A DNA stretch of 47,104 nucleotides from Bacteroidia bacterium (GTDB taxonomy: Bacteria > Bacteroidota > Bacteroidia > Cytophagales > Cyclobacteriaceae), in assembly GCA_030425425.1 (NCBI GenBank), contig JAUIAO010000048.1:1-47104 (forward strand). The letters are read 5' to 3'. Below the pieces are notes generated by a model. That model saw nothing but the letters and a program-made list of their open reading frames with translations, did not search any database and had not been told where the DNA came from. The translations under genes and the position numbers were made by a program. Positions 30,759 through 38,649 of this stretch are shown piece after piece. Every line of letters starts with the position of its first letter. Positions within the stretch are counted from its first letter, which is position 1.

Positions 30759-31052
30759 TTGGAAGCAAAAATCGACAATTATAGCACCTGGATTCATACA
30801 GCTGATCACCAATCCATTCTTTCTGATTTGGAGCGTTTGTTGGTTGATTCAGGATTTACATTACTCAATTTTGTAGAGCATCATTTTGAACCTCAGGGCT
30901 ATACAGCACTTTGGCTTCTGGGTGAAAGTCACTGCGCCTTGCACACATTCCCTGAAGAGCACAAAAGCTATATTGAGCTGAGCAGTTGCAACACACAGAT
31001 GTATGTGGATTTCATTGCAGCATTCAATAAGCATTACAATCGAACCAATTGA
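30759..31052 (+). CDS. speD: Short S-adenosylmethionine decarboxylase homologue (SpeD-like)
   Basis: AdoMet decarboxylases self-cleave to form a pyruvoyl group and supply the aminopropyl donor for polyamine synthesis. This 97-residue protein keeps the class 1B core: the cleavage pair Glu56-Ser57 in LLGESHCALHTFPEE, the processing His62, and Cys77 in YIELSSC. It lacks the usual N-terminal GRH-type strand and is ~20 residues shorter than typical enzymes; Thr replaces the accessory Ser eight residues before the cleavage site. The only standard start is TTG 30759, and the frame closes just 6 codons further upstream. Nearby SpeE-like genes support a polyamine link. Altered substrate use (for example another amino-acid decarboxylation) is possible. 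Confidence 0.72.
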   Translation: MEAKIDNYSTWIHTADHQSILSDLERLLVDSGFTLLNFVEHHFEPQGYTALWLLGESHCALHTFPEEHKSYIELSSCNTQMYVDFIAAFNKHYNRTN

Positions 31053-31197
31053 ATTATCACCTTGGGCGATATTAATTTGGAGAACTACCAGCCTAAACCC
31101 ACTAATAATCAATGATTTACATTTATAAATGAATGGATTAGTTTCTGGTAGGTCAATATTATTTCTTTAGTCCTTTCAAGGATTTTATCTTTAGGGT

Positions 31198-31521
31198 ATG
31201 AATCAGTCAGAATCCAGTGTTGTAAAAAAAATAAGTGAACGAATCAAATTATTGGATGCTCATGCAGAAGTAATCTTATTTGGTTCTCATGCACGAGGTG
31301 ATGCAAGACAGGATTCCGATTGGGACATACTTATTTTAGTGAACAAGGAGAAGTCATCTAGAAAAATAGAAAAACCCTACCGAGACCAACTCTTTGAGCT
31401 TGAATTGGAAATTGGCCAACCTATTTCTACTTTCGTTTACTCAAAGGAATCCTGGGAAAAGGACTATTCGTTCACTTCACTTTATCAAAACATACAACAG
31501 GAAGGAATAAGAATCTTATGA
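31198..31521 (+). CDS. MNT-type minimal nucleotidyltransferase (antitoxin of HEPN/MNT pair)
   Basis: A 107-residue protein with the nucleotidyltransferase motif FGSHARGDARQDSDWD (Gly29-Ser30, Asp41, Asp43). Such proteins neutralise HEPN toxins, in studied cases by AMP transfer to a Tyr of the toxin. Its stop overlaps the start of the HEPN gene by four bases. The pair sits between speD and the SpeE-like/membrane/flavoenzyme operon. Confidence 0.88.
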   Translation: MNQSESSVVKKISERIKLLDAHAEVILFGSHARGDARQDSDWDILILVNKEKSSRKIEKPYRDQLFELELEIGQPISTFVYSKESWEKDYSFTSLYQNIQQEGIRIL

Positions 31522-31925
31522 TGACCAATGATCATGAGTATATCTCCTACCGAATAGCAAGGGCTAGAGAATTAATGGCTGATGACGAGCTTTTAAGCAG
31601 GAATGAAAGATGGAGGTCTGGTGTCAACCGCTTGTATTATGCATCATTTCAGCTTATTGGTGCTTTACTGTTCAAAGAAAAAATCACCACCAAAACACAT
31701 GAAGGTCTTAAAACAAAGTTTTTTCAGCTCTTTATAAAAACAGGGAAAATCGACAAAAAATACGGTAAGCTCTATAGTCAGTTGATAGACTGGAGACAAG
31801 AAAGTGATTATTCCGAAATAGTCGAGTTTCATAAAGAAGATGTTGTTCCGCTATTCGAAAAAACTCAAGAGTTTAATGAGTTATTGATTAACCAACTAGA
31901 ATCACACCTCGGTGATAAATATTGA
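31518..31925 (+). CDS. HEPN-domain protein (probable toxin)
   Basis: A 135-residue all-helical protein with the family core VNRLYYASFQLIGALL, KTHEGLKTKFF and an RxxxDY-type motif (WRQESDYSE, Arg93, Asp97, Tyr98) seen in the HEPN group that pairs with MNT partners. Typical members are ribonucleases held inactive by the MNT protein. It is coupled to the MNT gene by an ATGA overlap and lies 27 bases before the SpeE-like membrane gene, so it may be in the same transcript. Confidence 0.85.
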   Translation: MMTNDHEYISYRIARARELMADDELLSRNERWRSGVNRLYYASFQLIGALLFKEKITTKTHEGLKTKFFQLFIKTGKIDKKYGKLYSQLIDWRQESDYSEIVEFHKEDVVPLFEKTQEFNELLINQLESHLGDKY

Positions 31926-31952
31926 ATTGATTCTATCAATAATGTTATCAAA

Positions 31953-33164
31953 GTGAAAAAACTAAAACTTCAGCACTTCTTGGCTTTCATTTATGCAGTG
32001 ATTTTGATGTTGTGGGTCGCCAAAATCTACAAATATTACTTCGACATGGATAAGGCAGACTGGAGTGCCCTTGTGATTATTCTGACTGCTGCTTTTGTTC
32101 TGGGGTTACGCTTGCGTGTTAAACTACCTCAGTGGATTTCATTGGTTCTGGTAGTTGCTATCCCGATATCGGCATATCCATTGATTTCATTTCTGATCCT
32201 GTATTTCAATTCCGCATGGACATGGCTCTATGTTTTCCTGTCCATAGGTGTTTTTCTTGCTCCCTCAATAAGACCCAAATGGCACGTATTACCACTACTT
32301 TCCATTTCAATCGTTTGGTTCCTTCCATTCAATTTCCTGCCGGATCAGAGCTTATATTATGAGCGTCTGATAGCCAAGCAGGAAACCAGAAAGGGAATAG
32401 CACATGTAGTTCGATGGAAGAATGACTTCTGGTTACATTACAACAAGCAGCTGCAGTTTTCTACTCTGGATGGTCATATGTATGGTGAAGCTTATGTACA
32501 CCCAGCTATGTCTATGGTCAATGAAAACAGTGAGGTTCTAGTGATTGGTGGTGACAATGGATTGGTTTTTCATGAGCTAGCCAAATATCCAAAAGCGGAG
32601 ATTTCGGTGATCCCTTTTGATGCTGAGCTAAGTGAATTTGTTCAGCACCTGCAATTCTACAATCATAACAGACCGTCTCTCAACGTCCTTTCAACTCCGG
32701 TTTTTGAAACGCTCAGAACAAAGGCTGCAAAATTTGATTTGATCATCATAGACATGCCGGAAGCAACAGGAGTCAATACTAATCAGTATTACACAAAAGA
32801 GTTTTACGATTATTGTTTCAAAGCACTCAATGAAAATGGCTTGATAGTCACGCAATCAGGCAACCCAATCTTGAATAAGGGCTCATTTATCACTATCGAA
32901 AACACTATAAATCAATCTGGTTTCTTTACAACCGCATATCAGGCTCAAATCCCGACTATCGGTCAATGGAGCTGGGTAATCGGCTCCAAAAAACAATCTG
33001 AAATTCAATTAAAAAAACTACCTACCGAAACCAGGTGGCTTGATGCTGAAGCCATGGAAATGATGCTTTCGTTTGGTAAGATGGATTATTACCCTGGCAA
33101 AGGAGACAGCATCAACCAAATCAAAAACCCTACACTCATCCGAAACAGATCCACGAGATTATGA
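31953..33164 (+). CDS. Membrane protein with a degenerate spermidine-synthase-like (SpeE) domain
   Basis: A 403-residue protein starting at GTG. Residues ~8-135 hold five or six hydrophobic helices; the rest is a Rossmann domain aligned to SpeE. Compared with the canonical paralogue at 36446-37981, the substrate stretch is NKQLQFSTLDGHMYGEAYVHP (DE to DG, HE to GE), the SAM loop is VIGGDNG instead of GGGDG, and the VDLD acid is absent. The DxxD-like IDMPEATG near residue 266 is partly kept. So it probably binds a related ligand but may not transfer aminopropyl groups. It overlaps the next gene by four bases (ATGA), forming a tight three-gene operon. Confidence 0.78.
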   Translation: MKKLKLQHFLAFIYAVILMLWVAKIYKYYFDMDKADWSALVIILTAAFVLGLRLRVKLPQWISLVLVVAIPISAYPLISFLILYFNSAWTWLYVFLSIGVFLAPSIRPKWHVLPLLSISIVWFLPFNFLPDQSLYYERLIAKQETRKGIAHVVRWKNDFWLHYNKQLQFSTLDGHMYGEAYVHPAMSMVNENSEVLVIGGDNGLVFHELAKYPKAEISVIPFDAELSEFVQHLQFYNHNRPSLNVLSTPVFETLRTKAAKFDLIIIDMPEATGVNTNQYYTKEFYDYCFKALNENGLIVTQSGNPILNKGSFITIENTINQSGFFTTAYQAQIPTIGQWSWVIGSKKQSEIQLKKLPTETRWLDAEAMEMMLSFGKMDYYPGKGDSINQIKNPTLIRNRSTRL

Positions 33165-34246
33165 GTGATCGAAACTGGCTATTCTCGAGAAAAACTGACC
33201 TCTGGGTGCTGTTTGCACCAGTCTGGTTGACATGGGTGATCTCTTTTTTGCTACCAGATTCTGTAATACAAGCTGACTTTTCCCTCTGGGTGTTCGTGAT
33301 CGTCATCATTGGACTAGATGTCAGTCATGTATGGAGTACCATCTTTCGCACCTATCTGGACAAAGATGAATTTCGAAATCACAGAACCCTGCTAATTTTA
33401 TCACCCATACTTGCTTTCTTATTTTCATTTACGCTTGCCAGCATTTCATTTCATCTTTTTTGGAGAGTGCTTGCATATGTAGCTGTTTTTCATTTCGTTA
33501 AACAGCAATATGGCTTCATGCGGATTTACAAGGCCAGAAATGGTGACTTCAGGAAAAAATATATCTCTGATAATCTGGTGATCTACCTATCCATGCTTTT
33601 TCCCATTTTCTTTTGGCACATCAACCTCAACAGGGAATTCAGCTGGTTTGTCACAGGCGATTTCATCCAACCTAACTTACCACAAGAAACCGTCCAGTAC
33701 ATCAACATCATTGGCATTATTGCTTATTTCCTGATTTTAGGATTATGGCTGATTGAGGAATTGGTTTACTTCAAAAAATCAGACAATACTTTGCCAACAG
33801 GAAAAATCCTGTGGACAATGACTACCGCTGGCAACTGGTACATTGGGATCGTTTATTTCAACTCTGATCTTGTATTTACAATCACTAATGTGGTGGCGCA
33901 TGGTGTTCCGTATATTGCTTTGATTGTGTTTTACGAACATCGGAAAAGTGCTTTTACTTTCAAGCCATGGAGCAAAAATCTTCTCCGTGCTGCATTCACA
34001 ATTGTAGGGATCGTTCTTGTTTTAGCTTTCGGTGAAGAATATTTATGGGATATTTTGGTTTATCAGGAACACCCTGAGGTGTTTGCCTCCTTTTTAGATT
34101 ACCCTTTCGAATTGCCCTCTCAGTTTTGGCAAACTGTAGGATTAGCTATGCTTTCCGTGCCTCAGATCACACATTACATTGTAGATCGCTACATCTGGAA
34201 AAGTAATGACAAAAACCCACATTTAAAAGAAATACTGCTTCAATGA
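33161..34246 (+). CDS. Polytopic membrane protein, unknown function
   Basis: A 361-residue protein with about eight to nine hydrophobic helices. Histidines lie in or near helices (DVSHVWSTIFRTY, FHFVKQQYGF, NVVAHGVPY, THYIVDRYIW), a spacing reminiscent of membrane metal- or haem-binding enzymes, but I cannot assign a family. Overlaps of four bases on both sides couple it to the SpeE-like protein and the flavoenzyme, so the three products probably work together at the inner membrane. Confidence 0.75.
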   Translation: MSDRNWLFSRKTDLWVLFAPVWLTWVISFLLPDSVIQADFSLWVFVIVIIGLDVSHVWSTIFRTYLDKDEFRNHRTLLILSPILAFLFSFTLASISFHLFWRVLAYVAVFHFVKQQYGFMRIYKARNGDFRKKYISDNLVIYLSMLFPIFFWHINLNREFSWFVTGDFIQPNLPQETVQYINIIGIIAYFLILGLWLIEELVYFKKSDNTLPTGKILWTMTTAGNWYIGIVYFNSDLVFTITNVVAHGVPYIALIVFYEHRKSAFTFKPWSKNLLRAAFTIVGIVLVLAFGEEYLWDILVYQEHPEVFASFLDYPFELPSQFWQTVGLAMLSVPQITHYIVDRYIWKSNDKNPHLKEILLQ

Positions 34247-35742
34247 AAAGAAGAGAATTCCTCAAAACCACCGCTCTAGGCTCTACCCTGCCATTTTGGT
34301 TGCAGGGTTGTGATTTCTCTTTTGGGTCATCTGAATTTCCTATTCATGTACATTCAGATCATCAAATAGGTCATCTAATGATGACGAGTCAAAGTTGGCC
34401 ATCAGTTCAAAAAGACAAAGTGGAAATCGCCATTGTGGGGGGAGGAATAGCGGGTTTGGCTGCAGCCAATATGCTTCAAACAAAATCCTGGAAACTTTTC
34501 GAACTCTCCGACAGAATGGGTGGTACCTCTGGCGCTGGCCAGTTTGAAGGAATCAGGTTTTCACAGGGAGCTCACTATGATTTGGATTACCCGGCCTATT
34601 ATGGAGAAGAGGTGCTCAAACTTCTTGAATCCCTCGATGTGATCATATACCAGCCTTGGAATAAAATATGGTCATTTGTAGATCAGCAACATATGATTCC
34701 ATACACCCGAAGACAGCACTGTTATGTTGATGGTGAAATCAGAAGTGATTTAATTCCCGACGGGCCAGAAAAAGATATCTTCATGAAGCTGATGACCAGT
34801 TTCACGGATCAGATGCCATTACCGACCAGATTGATCAAGCCAGAACTCAGACACCTGAACGATCTTACTTTTGAGGATTACTTGCTTCAGAACATGGAGC
34901 TATCTCCTGACCTGAAAAGACAAATCAGCTATCACATGATGGATGACTATGGGGCGGGCATTTCTCAAGTATCGGCACTGGCGGGCATCCATTATTTTGC
35001 TTGCCGACCGTATTACAGAGAAGAAGTCAACCTCTTCTCACCTCCTCATGGCAATGATTATTTTGTCCAAAAACTGGTGAAGCCTTTGTCATCAGATAAT
35101 ATTTTAACGAATCATCTGGTCAGAAAAATTGAAGAAACTCCCGATGGATTCCAGCTGGAAATTCTTGACATCAACAATCAGCAAGTAATCGTTCAGAAAG
35201 CAGAACAAGTGATTTATGCAGGTCAGAAACATGCCCTGAAATATATTTACCCGGATCAATCCAAGTTCTTCAATTTTGAACAGGCACCGTGGATGGTGGT
35301 CAACTTCATCACGAATCAGGAAAAGGGAAACTATGGTTACTGGCAAAATGAATTCCTGGGAGAAAACGAGGCTTTTCTGGGATTTGTAGATTCAAGTGTG
35401 CAGGCACAAGGAATCCTGAATGGAAAGCGGGTTTTTACTGGTTATTACTGCCTGAAACCAGCAGACAGAAACTATCTCACGACCATCGAAGAAAACAAAA
35501 CCAGAATCATCAAAGAAACTAAGGGCTACATAGAAGCAATGCTCAGGAATAAAATCAAACCTGAGGCAGCTTTCATACAAGTGATGGGGCATGCTATGCC
35601 AATTCCCAAACCGGGCTATTTATTCAATGATGTGAATGATCATCCCCAAGCCAAAATAAAATTCGCAGGAGTAGATAATGGTCGGTTGCCATTGCTTTTT
35701 GAGGCGCTGGATTCGGGGATTACTAGCATCATGCATTCTTAA
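34243..35742 (+). CDS. Tat-type lipoprotein flavoenzyme, amine-oxidase/NAD(P)-binding fold
   Basis: A 499-residue protein. The N-terminus has a twin-arginine leader (RREFLKTTALGS) ending in a lipobox (LQGC, Cys23), predicting a folded, FAD-loaded protein exported and lipid-anchored outside the inner membrane. The FAD dinucleotide motif IAIVGGGIAGLAAANML is at residues ~62-78, followed by ELSDRMGGTSGAG, the usual second flavin contact of the amine oxidase/protoporphyrinogen oxidase superfamily. The C-terminal KIKFAGVDNGRLPLLFEALDSG is the FAD-closing segment. In a neighbourhood of SpeD and SpeE homologues, oxidation of a polyamine is an attractive but untested role. Its stop overlaps the convergent ParE-like stop. 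Confidence 0.82.
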   Translation: MKRREFLKTTALGSTLPFWLQGCDFSFGSSEFPIHVHSDHQIGHLMMTSQSWPSVQKDKVEIAIVGGGIAGLAAANMLQTKSWKLFELSDRMGGTSGAGQFEGIRFSQGAHYDLDYPAYYGEEVLKLLESLDVIIYQPWNKIWSFVDQQHMIPYTRRQHCYVDGEIRSDLIPDGPEKDIFMKLMTSFTDQMPLPTRLIKPELRHLNDLTFEDYLLQNMELSPDLKRQISYHMMDDYGAGISQVSALAGIHYFACRPYYREEVNLFSPPHGNDYFVQKLVKPLSSDNILTNHLVRKIEETPDGFQLEILDINNQQVIVQKAEQVIYAGQKHALKYIYPDQSKFFNFEQAPWMVVNFITNQEKGNYGYWQNEFLGENEAFLGFVDSSVQAQGILNGKRVFTGYYCLKPADRNYLTTIEENKTRIIKETKGYIEAMLRNKIKPEAAFIQVMGHAMPIPKPGYLFNDVNDHPQAKIKFAGVDNGRLPLLFEALDSGITSIMHS

Positions 35743-36011
35743 CTTTTCAAATCACGATAAAATTTTTCGTGAGAGCCTAAAGCCAATAAGGTCAATGTGA
35801 TTGTGTCATTTTCATATTGGTATGCCAGCAGCATCAACTGATTGACTATTTTGAATTTATGAACTCTTATACCAGCCAAGTCACCAACCTTCAAATCTCC
35901 CGATTCCGGATTAATGATTAATTCTCTAACAGCATCATCAAGATCTGCCTTTTGGTTTTGATGTAGTTTCTTGACGGTTTTCTTGAATCGATTGGTTTGG
36001 ACAACTTTCAT
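35739..36011 (-). CDS. RelE/ParE-family toxin
   Basis: A 90-residue basic protein with the family pattern: N-terminal helix FKKTVKKLHQNQKADLDDAV, then GDLAGIRVHKFKI, QLMLLAYQYENDTITLTLLALGSHEKFYRDL (here described in short: the strand-rich C-terminal half ending GSHEKFYRDL). Members cleave ribosome-bound mRNA or inhibit gyrase. It starts two bases after the antitoxin stop, the standard antitoxin-first order. Confidence 0.85.
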   Translation of the reverse strand: MKVVQTNRFKKTVKKLHQNQKADLDDAVRELIINPESGDLKVGDLAGIRVHKFKIVNQLMLLAYQYENDTITLTLLALGSHEKFYRDLKS

Positions 36012-36013
36012 GA

Positions 36014-36232
36014 TTATCCAAACTCATAATTAGATACCTCTCCCTCTGCAAGCTCAACCTTAGCCAAAAGGATTTCTTTGATAAAACTAAATGGAAGATC
36101 CGGGTTTTCCTCAGCAATTTTCCCAATCTGTGCCCAGTATTCAATTTGCTTGGGTGTGGAACGACTATATACTGTTCCGTATTTTTTTGCTTCAGCTACT
36201 ATCTGATCTGAAAGTTTGATTGCAATTGCCAT
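36014..36232 (-). CDS. ParD-like antitoxin
   Basis: A 72-residue protein of the ParD-like family, with KLSDQIVAEAKKYG, the highly typical STPKQIEYWAQIGKIAEENP and LPFSFIKEILLAK. It probably has a ribbon-helix-helix fold that binds DNA and autoregulates the pair. It lies just downstream of the SpeE operon on the same strand, with a 213-base gap that should contain its promoter. Confidence 0.85.
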   Translation of the reverse strand: MAIAIKLSDQIVAEAKKYGTVYSRSTPKQIEYWAQIGKIAEENPDLPFSFIKEILLAKVELAEGEVSNYEFG

Positions 36233-36445
36233 CGTTTTTTTATTTCAAATGAAACTTAAAGTTACTTAATACAACCTTTTAAAACTAAAAGCAACTAGTA
36301 TTCAATTGATAAGTAATATTCAGTCCTCACTTTCTGGAGTCCGAATCACCTCCTTAGGGTAATTGGACAGCTCTGGAAAGTAGATTGTGTTTTTTGTATT
36401 CGGCTGGTCTTTAAGAGGATAACAAGTTAATATTCAGACAATCTC

Positions 36446-37981
36446 TCAATAAACATCCCACCTACCATTCAAATAGTACTTATAAAGTACTGGGTCATGT
36501 AGTCTGTTGATGCGAATCTCTTTTTCTGTTGGAGGAAAAACTTCTTTACCGAATGACGATATCATGGCCAGTGCATCATTGCTAAGCCATTCAGTTTCCA
36601 CTTTAAGTTCTGAATCAATGAGCTGTTTTCTCAAATCTCCTGCAAACCCTTTCGCACCCACAACCCAGCCCCATTCCCCTAGGGTCAAAACCTGATTGTG
36701 CAGTGGCAGTACTTCGAATCCAGCTGCATCAATTGTTTTTTGAATGCACTCAAATGCTGCTTCTCCATAATACGGGCTTCCAGCCTGAGTGATAATTAGC
36801 CCTTTTTCATTCAGCGCATTCCTGCAAAGCCAATAAAATTCTCGAGTATACAATCTCCCAAGATCAACAGTGCGTGGATCAGGAAAATCTGCAATGATGA
36901 GGTCATAGCTATTTGGAGTTTGCTCCAGATAGGTGAACCCATCTCCATTAATTACCTCCACCTTCGAATGATTGAGACTGTTTTGATTGATATTTACTAA
37001 AACAGGGTGAGTTTGCGACAAGGTGGTCATTCGTTCATCCAGATCAACCAAAGTTACTTGCTCAACGCCGGGGTATTTTAGTAATTCTCTCACTGCGGCA
37101 CCATCTCCACCTCCGAGTACCAGAACATTCTTTGCCTCAGGGTGCAATGCCATAAGTGAATGAACAAGTGGCTCATGGTATAGCGCTTCATCGATTGTGC
37201 TCAGCTGTTGATAGCCATTCAGAAAAAGCCAATAATGACCGTCAGAATAGGTTAAGACGATTTTCTGATATCGGCTTTGTTCACTATATACGACCTGATC
37301 CTTGTAACGAATCTTGTCTCCCCAGCTCACTATGGCATTGGAAAAAACTCCTGTAAAGATCAATACCAAAACTACAATTGCACCATAAACCGCAAATCGC
37401 TTTTTAGTTCCAGACTCAACCTCTCGCCAAATAATGACCATGAACATGATCGCAACACTGAAATTGACAACTCCTAAAATGAGCGGGGTATAGGTCAAAC
37501 CCAAGTGTGGTAATCCAATAAATGCAAAAAAAACTCCTCCGGCCAGACTTCCATAATAGTCATTTTCGAGAGAAGAAGAAATGTTGACTTTCAGAGATTC
37601 AAACTGCTCGTTCATCCTGATCACTACTGGTATTTCCATCCCAATGAGCAATCCAACTAATATCGAAAGGGAATAAATGATGAAAACCGTATCTCCATAC
37701 CAAGCAAAAAAAGTATACACAATCACAGTCACATTAGAAGCAACTACAGAAAGCGTAAACTCAATCAACACGAACTTTTCCAACAAATTATTCACGAGCG
37801 TTTTACTGATCCTTGCCCCGAGCCCCATGGAAAATAGCATGATCGAGACGATCATGGTAAACTGAAATACGGAATCTCCCAAAAAATAAGTTGCTAGCGT
37901 GGATAGCGTATATTCCGATACGATCCCAGCCAATCCAGTAGCAAAAAGGGCTGCTTTAAGAAGAGTAGAAGTGTATTTCAT
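36446..37981 (-). CDS. speE: Membrane-fused polyamine aminopropyltransferase (spermidine-synthase-like)
   Basis: A 511-residue protein: seven or so transmembrane helices in residues ~1-215, then a complete SpeE domain. It has NGYQQLSTIDEALYHEPLVH, the SAM/dcSAM loop VLGGGDGAAVRELLKYP (about residue 290), VDLDERM, and the catalytic IADFPDPRTVDLGRLYTREF-type segment near residue 364. Canonical members transfer an aminopropyl group from decarboxylated AdoMet to putrescine. Its ATG overlaps the HEPN stop (TAATG), so it is translationally coupled to the MNT/HEPN pair and is the last gene of the long PspA/DUF350 operon. The domain is intact, unlike the paralogue at 31953. Confidence 0.88.
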   Translation of the reverse strand: MKYTSTLLKAALFATGLAGIVSEYTLSTLATYFLGDSVFQFTMIVSIMLFSMGLGARISKTLVNNLLEKFVLIEFTLSVVASNVTVIVYTFFAWYGDTVFIIYSLSILVGLLIGMEIPVVIRMNEQFESLKVNISSSLENDYYGSLAGGVFFAFIGLPHLGLTYTPLILGVVNFSVAIMFMVIIWREVESGTKKRFAVYGAIVVLVLIFTGVFSNAIVSWGDKIRYKDQVVYSEQSRYQKIVLTYSDGHYWLFLNGYQQLSTIDEALYHEPLVHSLMALHPEAKNVLVLGGGDGAAVRELLKYPGVEQVTLVDLDERMTTLSQTHPVLVNINQNSLNHSKVEVINGDGFTYLEQTPNSYDLIIADFPDPRTVDLGRLYTREFYWLCRNALNEKGLIITQAGSPYYGEAAFECIQKTIDAAGFEVLPLHNQVLTLGEWGWVVGAKGFAGDLRKQLIDSELKVETEWLSNDALAMISSFGKEVFPPTEKEIRINRLHDPVLYKYYLNGRWDVY

Positions 37982-38334
37982 TAATTTGAAGAATCAGTTT
38001 CAGTGCTGATTATCTCCTGAATCGAACGCTGTACTTCTGGTAAATAAGAATTTATTGTATCCCAAACTGACCAGAGATCAACCCCCATGTAATCATGAAT
38101 AAGTACATCTCTCATTCCTGACATTTTTCGCCATGGGACATTAGGATAACGATTTCGAAATTGCAAATCCAGCTTTTTGGAAGCTTCACCGATTATTTCA
38201 AAATTTCTAATTACAGCATCGTGTATCAAATCTGATTGCAAAAACTCCTCTTTACTCAATCCATCAACATACTTGAATATCTTAGAAATACAATCCCTAA
38301 TATGAAAGACAAAAACCAGATTATCCTTACTCAT
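37981..38334 (-). CDS. hepT: HEPN toxin, DUF86/HepT type
   Basis: A 117-residue protein with the ribonuclease signature Rx4HxY (Arg75, His80, Tyr82 in MRDVLIHDYMGVD) and the DUF86 segments NFEIIGEASKKL and VPWRKMSGM. It follows the MNT gene without a gap and overlaps the speE start by one base. HepT toxins cleave RNA and are silenced by oligo-AMPylation of the Tyr by MntA. Confidence 0.9.
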   Translation of the reverse strand: MSKDNLVFVFHIRDCISKIFKYVDGLSKEEFLQSDLIHDAVIRNFEIIGEASKKLDLQFRNRYPNVPWRKMSGMRDVLIHDYMGVDLWSVWDTINSYLPEVQRSIQEIISTETDSSN

Positions 38335-38616
38335 TTATAAAATGACAATAAGATCTTTTTCAATATAAGGTAGAACATATTTATTGATCGCTTTCTTGGA
38401 AACCAAATCAACTTCAACCCCAAGCTTGTCCGAAATATCTTGTTTCAATCCAACAAAATCAAACAAATTCACAGTATCCTGAAACTCAATCAACAAATCC
38501 AAATCGCTCTCTGGAGTCTCTTCGTTTCTAGCATAAGATCCAAATACTCCCAAATAAGCAGGACGAAACGGAGAGGCAATTTCAATTATATTTCTTTTTT
38601 GAGTTTCTGACAACAT
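38335..38616 (-). CDS. mntA: MNT-type nucleotidyltransferase antitoxin (MntA-like)
   Basis: The ATG at 38616 (MLSETQKRNI) is chosen; the frame extends 10 codons upstream to 38646 but that part is not conserved-looking. The ~93-residue protein has FGSYARNEETPESDLDLL with Gly26-Ser27, Asp38 and Asp40, then the family's third acidic strand (GVEVDLVSKKAI). It lies 33 bases after the DUF350 gene on the same strand and directly precedes hepT. Confidence 0.88.
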   Translation of the reverse strand: MLSETQKRNIIEIASPFRPAYLGVFGSYARNEETPESDLDLLIEFQDTVNLFDFVGLKQDISDKLGVEVDLVSKKAINKYVLPYIEKDLIVIL

Positions 38617-38649
38617 AATCAAAAATAAGCTTTCTAAGCGAAACAATAT

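Noticed and set aside
30673-30876. 67-codon plus-strand frame overlapping the start of speD
   Set aside because: Its sequence does not look like a folded protein, and the overlapping frame encodes conserved SpeD residues.
31085-31151. CTACCAG/CTGGTAG inverted pair with internal ACTAAT/ATTAGT between speD and the MNT gene
   Set aside because: The arms are short with a long AT-rich interior and no T tail; not strong enough to call a terminator, MITE or RNA element.
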